Shown here in pieces: positions 7,980-14,181 of a stretch of 29,416 nucleotides of DNA. The position numbers and the translations under genes were made by a program. Numbering within the stretch: the stretch's first letter is position 1; each line of letters opens with the position of its first letter. The stretch is from CAZOWW01 sp964583765 (GTDB lineage Bacteria > Actinomycetota > Actinomycetes > Actinomycetales > Kineosporiaceae). The notes beneath the pieces are model-generated. The model saw only the letters and a program-made list of their open reading frames with translations, had not been told where the DNA came from and ran no database searches. The DNA lies in the NCBI GenBank assembly GCA_964583765.1, contig CAZOWW010000075.1:1-29416 (forward strand), read 5' to 3'.

Positions 7980-8063
7980 CGGGGTCACCGGGTGCGCCGG
8001 CCGGAACCCCGTCCTCAGAAACCGATCGTGCCGAGGCCGGAGCGGCGTCCTGCAACAGCCGCT
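7980..8063. terminator. Hairpins between convergent genes
   Basis: Two short inverted repeats sit between the convergent esterase and the small gene: CGGGGT (7980-7985) with ACCCCG (8006-8011), and AGCGGC (8041-8046) with GCCGCT (8058-8063). Each lies just past one of the stops, so they may end transcription from opposite sides. No T tracts. Confidence 0.4.
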
Positions 8064-8071
8064 GCGAGGTC

Positions 8072-8377
8072 CTACTTGCCCGTGATGTCGGATGCGATCT
8101 GGGTCAGGTTCTGGGCCGGGGTCCCGGTGGTGCCGGAGGCCGCCTCGGTCACGGCACCCACCTGGCCGGACACCTCACCCGGGAAGGCCTCGCCGGCGCC
8201 GGCGGCCCCGTCAACCGTGCTGGTGACCGCGTCCCCGGCCCCTGTCACGGCTTCCTGGACACCGGAAAGGGCGTCCCCGGCGCCGGAGGCCAGGTCGGTC
8301 GGGATGCCCAGGTCGGGAACCTCGATCCCCAACAGGTCCTTCACCTCGTTCACGACATTCCTCAGTGCGTCCCACAT
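8072..8377 (-). CDS. Small Ala/Gly-rich protein of unknown function
   Basis: 101 residues. It starts with MWDALRNVVNEVKDLLGI, a probable amphipathic helix, followed by a low-complexity region rich in Ala, Gly, Thr, Asp and Val with recurring GAGDA and similar motifs. No cysteines, no clear membrane segment and no known domain. The start is well supported: AAAGGAG lies seven bases before the ATG at 8377, one of the best ribosome sites in the window. The strong initiation site suggests real, possibly abundant, expression. It may follow the MerR gene on the same strand (178-base gap) and faces the esterase. I do not recognise a family. Confidence 0.65.
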   Translation of the reverse strand: MWDALRNVVNEVKDLLGIEVPDLGIPTDLASGAGDALSGVQEAVTGAGDAVTSTVDGAAGAGEAFPGEVSGQVGAVTEAASGTTGTPAQNLTQIASDITGK

Positions 8378-8555
8378 GGGACTCTCCTTTCGCTCGCCGC
8401 GCGATGTGCCACGGGTAGGGGGCTGATCGGCTGCCCAGGACTCAGGTGGGCGCCGAAGGTGGCTCGGCGTCAGTCGGTGCCGCTGTGGGCCAGGGCCGTG
8501 AACCCGGGCATCCCGTCGGCCACGGCACACCTCCGATCGAGGATCACGGTGCAGG

Positions 8556-9047
8556 TCACAGCGGGGGCAGCAGACTGTCGGCTCCCGCGGCGAGGTCGGC
8601 GCCCAACAGCGCGGCGGTGGTGATCAGGGCAGTCGCCCGGGCGGTCAGGGTGGCCAACAGCCCTCGGGTGGGCGTGTCCACGGTCCCCGCCACCTCGCGC
8701 AGGACCTGGACTTGCTCCTCCAGTGCACTCAGGTGCATCGGGACAGCGTCGGGGTCCGCCGGGCAGGCCTGATCCGGATGCTGCCCGCATGCGGCCGGGG
8801 CTGGCCCTTCGGTGCGCAGGGCGTGTGCGATGTCATCGAGTCGGATGCCGTGTGCCTCCAGGCGACGGATCACCGTGATCCGGTGAACGTCCTGCGGACG
8901 GTAGAGGCGGAAGTTGCCCCCGCTACGCCTGATCGGGGTTACCAGCCCGAGGTTGGTGTAGAAGTCGACCGTCCGAGGGCTGACCCCGGCCAACCTGGCC
9001 AGCTCACCGATGCGAAGCAGTGGCTCCCGCGCTTCGGGTCCCTGCAT
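8556..9047 (-). CDS. MerR-family transcriptional regulator
   Basis: 163 aa from the ATG at 9047. The N-terminal winged helix (about 11-80) reads LRIGELARLAGVSPRTVDFY and LGLVTPIRRSGGNFRLYRPQ, typical of MerR proteins. A coiled-coil-like dimerisation helix lies in the second half (LEEQVQVLREVAG). Between them is a Cys87-x7-Cys95 segment with a His at 90, which could sense metal or redox state, though this is not a recognised signature. The C-terminal part is Ala/Leu-rich. An in-frame ATG at 9083 adds 12 residues but falls inside a direct-repeat array; GAGG about 10 bases upstream of 9047 favours the shorter form. It lies downstream of an esterase gene on the same strand. Confidence 0.85.
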   Translation of the reverse strand: MQGPEAREPLLRIGELARLAGVSPRTVDFYTNLGLVTPIRRSGGNFRLYRPQDVHRITVIRRLEAHGIRLDDIAHALRTEGPAPAACGQHPDQACPADPDAVPMHLSALEEQVQVLREVAGTVDTPTRGLLATLTARATALITTAALLGADLAAGADSLLPPL

Positions 9048-9080
9048 CTGGTCACCACCTCGTCGCCGGAACTCGCCGGA

Positions 9081-9127
9081 CACCCGTCAGACACCGGACA
9101 CCCGTCAGACACCGGACACCCGTCAGA
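9081..9127 (-). repeat. 18-bp direct repeats in the MerR leader
   Basis: CACCCGTCAGACACCGGA occurs at 9081-9098 and 9099-9116, and the first 11 bases recur at 9117-9127. The array ends about 33 bases upstream of the preferred merR start. A TATGTT -10-like hexamer on the minus strand (9130-9135) lies immediately upstream, which would put the repeats in the transcribed leader. They may be regulator sites. Confidence 0.7.
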
Positions 9128-9259
9128 CGAACATACAGTGCAACGTGATGGTGCCCGGTACGACTCGCGGTGCCGCCACCGCGACCACAGACACGGGAGC
9201 AGGCGGAGGCGGCAGTCATGCCACCGGTCGTCAGGCGCGTACCCGCGAGCTGGGCCTGC

Positions 9260-10396
9260 TTACGGGGAGAGCGCGGCCGAGAACCAGGCGAGGACCTGAG
9301 GTTCGACGGAGGACCAGACCCGGGTGTTGTGGCCGCCGCGCAGGAGGTGGATCTGGGACAGGGTGAGGGATCCGTATCGGGCGACGGTGGACAGGAAGGG
9401 TGGGGTCGTGGCGGTGCACTCGGGGTCCTGGCTGCTCCACATCACCAGTAGTTCGGCGTCGGGCAGTCGCCGATGGGCCACGAGCCACAGGGGGTCGTTG
9501 TCCTGGCGCAGGGACGGGCTGCCGCCGAACAGATCGCCGGTCGTCGCGTCCGTGGTGGCGGTGAAGTAGCCGGACAGGCTGGCGGCGGCCTTGAACACGT
9601 GATGATGGATGAGCAGGAGCTTGGTGGCGCAGAAGCCGCCGGTCGAGTAGCCCGTCACGCCCCAGCCCTGCCCGAACGGCAGGGTCCTGACCTGGCTGCG
9701 GACCAGCAAGGGCACGTCCACGCCGAGCCAGGTCGCCACCTGGGGGCCGTTCGGGATGTCGGTGCACTCGGCGTCCCGCGGGGCGACCACGTTCATGGTG
9801 GGCAGGACGGCGATGAACGGGCGGATCCGCCCGGCGTCGATCTCGGCGTCCATTCGATGTTGCAGGTTCAGGGCATGCAGCCAGGTGAGCGCCGAACCGG
9901 GGTATCCGGAGAGGAACTCGACGACGGGATACCGGTACGAGGCCTGGGTGGGCGCGTCGTAGCCGGGCGGGAGGAGCAGCCACACATGTGCGTTCACGTG
10001 CGATTGGGGCCCGGTCAGGACCTCGTCGATCAAACGTTGCCCGAGTGGCAGGGGTGGTCCCTGGGGCCGGCCGGCCTCCGTTGTGGACCCCGGCCGGGGT
10101 CCTTGCACGGGCGCCGTGGCCCCGTCACCCCCGCCGAACAGGTCGGACCAGGACACGTACAGGTCGAATTGATCGTTGACCATGGCCGCGCACAGCAGGA
10201 CGGCGCTGGCCTGGCACAGGGCGATGAGACCGAACCGGCGTAGGTCCCGGAGAACGGGGATGTTCCGGTGGGTGCGGTGGGCGCCGCCGGATCGCTGCCC
10301 TTCGACGGCACGGTGCCACAGGCGCACCGTGACGAAAGGCAGGACCAGGGTGAGGGATCCCAGAATCAGGAGCAGACCTCCACCAGTAAGGGACAC
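9260..10396 (-). CDS. Membrane-anchored alpha/beta-hydrolase, paralog of the 6821 gene
   Basis: 378 residues from the GTG at 10396. That start matches the paralog: here the protein begins VSLTGGGLLL, there MSLTGPFLLS, while upstream codons in the frame have no counterpart. Two N-terminal hydrophobic segments (about 6-26 and 55-73) precede NDQFDLYVSWSDLFGG (paralog: NDQYLFYADWTDLAG). The hydrolase domain has S251 in GYSTGGF, H356 in RGGHNTRVW, and Cys211 and Cys256 at the same places as in the paralog. D324 may be the acid. It is predicted to act outside the membrane on an unknown ester. Together with the 6821 gene it brackets the small unknown gene and merR, suggesting one functional cluster. 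Confidence 0.8.
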   Translation of the reverse strand: MSLTGGGLLLILGSLTLVLPFVTVRLWHRAVEGQRSGGAHRTHRNIPVLRDLRRFGLIALCQASAVLLCAAMVNDQFDLYVSWSDLFGGGDGATAPVQGPRPGSTTEAGRPQGPPLPLGQRLIDEVLTGPQSHVNAHVWLLLPPGYDAPTQASYRYPVVEFLSGYPGSALTWLHALNLQHRMDAEIDAGRIRPFIAVLPTMNVVAPRDAECTDIPNGPQVATWLGVDVPLLVRSQVRTLPFGQGWGVTGYSTGGFCATKLLLIHHHVFKAAASLSGYFTATTDATTGDLFGGSPSLRQDNDPLWLVAHRRLPDAELLVMWSSQDPECTATTPPFLSTVARYGSLTLSQIHLLRGGHNTRVWSSVEPQVLAWFSAALSP

Positions 10397-10617
10397 GCGG
10401 GAACAGTAGGACCTTCTGGTTCCGGGGGCACGGTATTGCCCGGGTCCGAAGGTCACGGTTCGGCGATGATGTTGTTACCCGACCTGACTCGTGGAGAATC
10501 CGTCCACCGAGCACTCAGCGATCTCACAGGTGTTTTCGAGCTGTTTAGCGTCCCTCGATCAGGGTGCCTCATTCGGCGCCCCGGCGCGTCGGTCCTGACA
10601 GGGAGCGGTGAGTGCCG

Positions 10618-10941
10618 TCACTCGCTGGGAATGGCTGACCGCACGTGTGGAGAACTTCGCGAGGGCGGGTACGGCCCAGGGAACGCTTCCACGGTCGGGT
10701 CCGGCAAGGGGGTACCGCTCCCGGCGAGGTGGATCGCCATGCCCGCGCAAAATATCGCCAGGAAGAGCAATCCCGAGAGTACCCACTCGCGATCGATCAC
10801 CCTCTCGAGGTGCTGCAACCACGGGGGAAGGCGCCCTTCCTTGGCCGCGTCCAATGCCGCAACGAAGTTCCTCGCCAACAAGATCGTGAAAGCGAGTATC
10901 GCCCAGAGCACTCCTTGTCTCTGTCTCCTGCGATGTGTCAC
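10618..10941 (-). CDS. Small putative membrane protein
   Basis: 107 residues from a GTG at 10941, with two hydrophobic segments (about 11-30 and 52-72) separated by a charged loop and a Pro-rich C-terminal tail. No family recognised. A GTG at 10911 is an alternative start giving 97 residues. Codon use (ATA, TTG, GTT and AGA codons) is less GC-biased than in the neighbours, which fits a recently acquired or poorly conserved gene. A short palindrome lies upstream at 10967. Confidence 0.5.
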   Translation of the reverse strand: MTHRRRQRQGVLWAILAFTILLARNFVAALDAAKEGRLPPWLQHLERVIDREWVLSGLLFLAIFCAGMAIHLAGSGTPLPDPTVEAFPGPYPPSRSSPHVRSAIPSE

Positions 10942-10966
10942 CGCGGACTACTACCAGACAATTCTG

Positions 10967-10978
10967 TGAGGTTCCTCA
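10967..10978. promoter_or_regulatory. Palindrome upstream of the small membrane gene
   Basis: TGAGG-TT-CCTCA is a perfect 12-base palindrome 26 bases upstream of the GTG at 10941, in a short AT-richer patch. It could be an operator or the base of a small hairpin; nothing decides between them. Confidence 0.3.
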
Positions 10979-11029
10979 GAACTCCGCGGAGTGAGGGTTG
11001 CCGGGAAGCCGCGCGCCCAGGACAACGAC

Positions 11030-11061
11030 GCCCCGAGGAACCAGGCGAGGCGCGTCGGGGC
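11030..11061 (-). terminator. Possible terminator of the mannosyltransferase gene
   Basis: GCCCCGA (11030-11036) pairs with TCGGGGC (11055-11061) across an 18-base loop, about 92 bases past the stop of the minus-strand glycosyltransferase gene. The long loop and missing T tract make this weak. Confidence 0.3.
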
Positions 11062-11152
11062 ACCCGGTCGTCGCAGGCAAGGGAGGCCAACACGACATCA
11101 TGTCCGTCATCATGGCGGGGTTCTCCGCGAACGGGCCCGGTGAGCAAGGGCG

Positions 11153-12436
11153 CTACAGCGAGGGGTGCCAGGTGCTCGAGGTGACCAGGAACGCCCGGAT
11201 CCACCAGAGCTGAGTCACGGCCAGCAGGACGATCACGCCGATGCGGGCGGCCCACGAGCGTAACCAGGTGGCCAGCACTGCGGGCACGGTGACGAACGGC
11301 AGCAGGAAGCGCAGGAACGATGCGGTGGGCTCAAGCACGGTCATCAGGTAGAGCAGTGCGACGGGCGCCAGCACTTTGAGTTCCCAGTCGAGTCGCGTGA
11401 ACAGCCCGGTGACCGCCAGCACGGCCGCCATCAGGACGACGAGCACGATGACATCGTTCATCATCGAGTGTCCGTCACCGAACCGGCCGATCGCCCGGCC
11501 CCAACTGGCGAGCGGTGAGTAGTCGTGTTTCCAGGCCCGCTGTTCGCTCACGTAGGCGTCGGCCTGTCCGACCCGCCAGCCCACGTAGAGGGGCCAGACC
11601 GGTGTCCACAGGGCACCCCAGGCGACGAGCGCGCCCGGCCACCGCAGGGCCCGTAGCCGCCGGCCCCGTTCGGTGCCGTGCAGGACCATCACGGCGTGGA
11701 CGGCGAGCACCGCCACCAGGGGTGGGAAGGAGCCTCGGGTCAGAGCTGCCAGCGGCAGCAGGGCCGCCACCCATCCGTAGCGGCGGCGCAGGAGAAGCAG
11801 GAGGATCGCGACGATCTCGGCAGTGAACAGAGCCTCGGAATAGGCCATCGCCATGACGGGCGCACTGACCCAGTTCGACCAGATCAGGCTGGCCGTCAGC
11901 GCCGTGCCGCCGCCGAGCCTGGGTTCCAGCAGCCAGACGATGCCGATCGCGGCGAAGCTGCCGCAGATCAGGCTGATGCCGACCGCGATGATGCCGAACG
12001 GGAGTTGGGTCATTCGCCCGATCCCACCGACCAGGGCGGGGTAGAGCGGGAAGAACGCCAGCGCGCTCTGCCGCACATGTCCGTCGGGGCCGTACTGCAA
12101 AGCGCTCGGGTATCCATGGTGCGCGATCTTCAGGTACCACCGCCCGTCCCAGCTGACCAGGACGCTGCCCAGGGTGTGGCCCTTGGTGAACCGCGCGATC
12201 CCCGCGAACTCGATCAGGTTGAGTATCCGGGCGACAGCGAAACCGAGAAGCGCCAGGACGGACAGCCGGCTCAGCGGACTCGTCCGCAGCCACGGCGGAC
12301 TCGTCCGGCGCCACAGTGGCCGTAACCGATCGACGGTCAGCTGGAGCGGCTCGAGGCGATCGCCGACAGTCGCGGCCTTCAGTCCACCATTGTCCATGGG
12401 GTCAGGACGATCAGCCGAAAGATGGTTAATGGTCAT
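11153..12436 (-). CDS. PIG-V-like polyprenol-phosphate mannosyltransferase
   Basis: Polytopic glycosyltransferase of 427 residues. After a hydrophilic N-terminus of about 55 residues come many hydrophobic helices. The first outer loop carries SWDGRWYLKIAHHGYP at about 95-110, with W96-D97-G98 and W100-Y101; this WDGxWY motif and the following FFPLYPALV and AMAYSEALFT blocks match the Gpi18/PIG-V group (COG5542) of GT-C mannosyltransferases. Such enzymes transfer mannose from a polyprenol phosphate to lipid or protein acceptors outside the membrane; the acceptor here is unknown. The ATG at 12436 has a poor ribosome site, and an in-frame ATG at 12397 is possible. A 12-bp palindrome lies upstream at 12485. 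Neighbours do not form an obvious glycan operon. Confidence 0.75.
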   Translation of the reverse strand: MTINHLSADRPDPMDNGGLKAATVGDRLEPLQLTVDRLRPLWRRTSPPWLRTSPLSRLSVLALLGFAVARILNLIEFAGIARFTKGHTLGSVLVSWDGRWYLKIAHHGYPSALQYGPDGHVRQSALAFFPLYPALVGGIGRMTQLPFGIIAVGISLICGSFAAIGIVWLLEPRLGGGTALTASLIWSNWVSAPVMAMAYSEALFTAEIVAILLLLLRRRYGWVAALLPLAALTRGSFPPLVAVLAVHAVMVLHGTERGRRLRALRWPGALVAWGALWTPVWPLYVGWRVGQADAYVSEQRAWKHDYSPLASWGRAIGRFGDGHSMMNDVIVLVVLMAAVLAVTGLFTRLDWELKVLAPVALLYLMTVLEPTASFLRFLLPFVTVPAVLATWLRSWAARIGVIVLLAVTQLWWIRAFLVTSSTWHPSL

Positions 12437-12484
12437 CCGTGGCGTCCGTTCACGGGTCCTGTCAGATCAGTCCCAGCAGTTGAC

Positions 12485-12496
12485 CGAACCGGTTCG
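12485..12496. promoter_or_regulatory. Perfect 12-bp palindrome upstream of the mannosyltransferase
   Basis: CGAACCGGTTCG lies 49 bases before the mannosyltransferase start, in an otherwise featureless gap. It is a candidate operator. The regulator is unknown. Confidence 0.35.
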
Positions 12497-12648
12497 AGGT
12501 GCGGGCGTGGCACTACGCGGGGGAGGGACAGCAGGGCAGAAGCGACGAGCCTGCCTCACCGGTGATCGGGTCGTTCACGTCCACCGGAAGGATGCACCCC
12601 CAACGGCTGGGGTGGACTGCGCCGGGAAACAGCCGGCGTGGGCCTCTC

Positions 12649-12936
12649 TCATGCCACCCGGCGCCCTTGTGCGCGCCGTTGCCGTGTCCGTCTCAGCAGG
12701 TGGCCAAGTTGCCCGAGCGTGAGTCCCCCGCAGAAGATGACCAGGAGTTCGTCGCCCCATCTGCTGTCCGGGTCCTGCCAGAGCGTTTTGGCCGTCGTTG
12801 CGGCGGTGATGACGAAGACGGCGAGCACGGCAAGTTCTCTGGGAACGCTCGCGGGCGAGAGATCGCCATTGCGCCAGGGATGCACCAGCGTGGGCCGTGT
12901 CCCGACGTTCCCTCTTGTGTGTTGGTGCCTGAACAT
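12649..12936 (-). CDS. Small putative membrane protein
   Basis: 95 residues from the ATG at 12936, with hydrophobic segments at about 35-53 and 62-82 and a strongly basic C-terminus. Third codon positions are mostly G or C, supporting coding. The frame continues upstream to an ATG at 13074, but the added residues look random. The ribosome site is poor in either case. No family recognised. Its codon use, like that of the 10618 gene, is less biased than in the surrounding core genes. Confidence 0.45.
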   Translation of the reverse strand: MFRHQHTRGNVGTRPTLVHPWRNGDLSPASVPRELAVLAVFVITAATTAKTLWQDPDSRWGDELLVIFCGGLTLGQLGHLLRRTRQRRAQGRRVA

Positions 12937-13110
12937 GGAGGGAGAATCACGCGCTGTCCTGTGAGGGAGATTAGTCCTGACTGGGAGATTCCCGCCCGTA
13001 GTGCCGGGTGCCCACGAGACCAGGGCCTGGCCGGTATGCGCCGTCCCGTAGGCCAGGACCAGGGGCTTGTGCACTGCGTCCGGCGAAACCGGAGGTGATC
13101 CGTGTCCGGA

Positions 13111-13872
13111 TCAGGGGAGGACCGGAACGCTCTCCGCGGGCATGCCCGGGCCCGGGTGCAGCACCTGGACCGCCACGACCCCGAACACCCCACCCACCAG
13201 CTGTGCGGCGACGAACGCGGCTGCGGGGCTCGGAGCGATGCCCGTGAAGGTGTTCGAGAAGATCCTGCCGACGGTGACGGCGGGGTTGGCGAACGCGGCG
13301 GACGAGGTGAACCAGCACGCCGCGCCGATGTAGGCGCCGACCACCGGGGCGGACAGTGAGGCGCGGCCGGTGCGGGCGAGGGAGAAGACGATCGCGATGA
13401 GTCCGGCGGTGGCGACCACCTCGCCCAGCAGGATCCCGGCGGTGACCCGGTGGTACGTGCAGATCTGGAACGGGGTCAGGTCGTACATCACGTTCGCGAG
13501 CACGGCGCCGGCGACAGCACCCAGGGTCTGTGCACCGGTGTAGGCGAGTACCTCGCGCCCCGGCAACCCCCGACCCCGCCGGTGGCCGAGCCACCAGTCG
13601 GCCAGGGACACGACCGGGTTGAAATGGGCTCCCGAGACGGGAGCGAACTGCAGGATCAGGACGGTGAGGCCGAGCATCACCGCGAAGCTGGTCTCCAGGA
13701 GCTCCAGACCGCCGTCCCCGGGGGAGAGGCGCCGCGCGCAGATCCCCGCCCCGACCACGACCGTGACCAACAGCCCGGTGCCGAGCGCCTCCGCGAGGAG
13801 CCGCCGCGCGAGTGGCGGTGGGGCCAGGGTGGCGAGGAACGGAGCCGCCGGTGCGGTCTGGACGTCCGTCAT
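13111..13872 (-). CDS. Aquaporin/glycerol-facilitator (MIP) family channel
   Basis: 253 residues with six predicted membrane helices. The two half-helix pore motifs are SGAHFNPVVS at 80-89 (NPV in place of the first NPA) and FANPAVTVGR at 194-203 (NPA intact, selectivity-filter R203). MIP channels pass water or small neutral solutes such as glycerol; some actinobacterial and proteobacterial members carry metalloid acids or methylarsenicals. No ars gene is in view, so water or polyol transport cannot be separated from other roles. The ATG at 13872 follows GGTGG. The gene is divergent from the MMPL transporter, and the shared 309-base gap carries several inverted repeats. Confidence 0.9.
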   Translation of the reverse strand: MTDVQTAPAAPFLATLAPPPLARRLLAEALGTGLLVTVVVGAGICARRLSPGDGGLELLETSFAVMLGLTVLILQFAPVSGAHFNPVVSLADWWLGHRRGRGLPGREVLAYTGAQTLGAVAGAVLANVMYDLTPFQICTYHRVTAGILLGEVVATAGLIAIVFSLARTGRASLSAPVVGAYIGAACWFTSSAAFANPAVTVGRIFSNTFTGIAPSPAAAFVAAQLVGGVFGVVAVQVLHPGPGMPAESVPVLP

Positions 13873-14015
13873 GGTTCCACCGTACTTGCGCCGATCGCGG
13901 TGCGGGCAATGCGCCATTTGTGGGCTCTTCATGATCCAAGGTGTGGGCAGGGGCTGAAGTCGCCGGTCCCGAGGAGGGATCTGGCGATGTCGCGACGCCG
14001 TTCGGCTCGTGTATT

Positions 14016-14043
14016 CCGACGCCGCGTCGGTATCATGCCGACG
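14016..14043. promoter_or_regulatory. Three alternating half-sites in the aqp-mmpL gap
   Basis: CCGACG (14016-14021), its complement CGTCGG (14025-14030) and CCGACG (14038-14043) form two overlapping inverted repeats. A TATCAT hexamer (14031-14036), -10-like on the plus strand, lies between the last two. This resembles an operator over a promoter. A paired -35 was not found. Confidence 0.4.
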
Positions 14044-14088
14044 GTGAGTCGGGAACGTTCCTGCCCGAGGGCGGGAACGCGCGGTCCC

Positions 14089-14105
14089 CTCGCCGTATCG
14101 GCGAG
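14089..14105. promoter_or_regulatory. 7-3-7 inverted repeat upstream of mmpL
   Basis: CTCGCCG-TAT-CGGCGAG is a perfect 17-bp inverted repeat ending 76 bases before the transporter ATG. Size and symmetry fit a TetR-family operator, and a TetR gene directly follows the transporter. The binding is inferred. Confidence 0.45.
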
Positions 14106-14181
14106 CACCGGATCGCCCGCAATCCATCGCCCTGAAGCTGGTGTCGGCCCCCGCTGACCCCCGGAGAAGAAGGACCACCGG

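Noticed and set aside
12499..13098. Plus-strand frame of 199 residues between the mannosyltransferase and aquaporin
   Set aside because: Random-looking composition, no ribosome site and antisense to a better small membrane-protein frame.
13111..13872. Arsenic-resistance island suggested by the aquaporin
   Set aside because: No arsR, arsenate reductase, arsenite pump or methyltransferase is present nearby.
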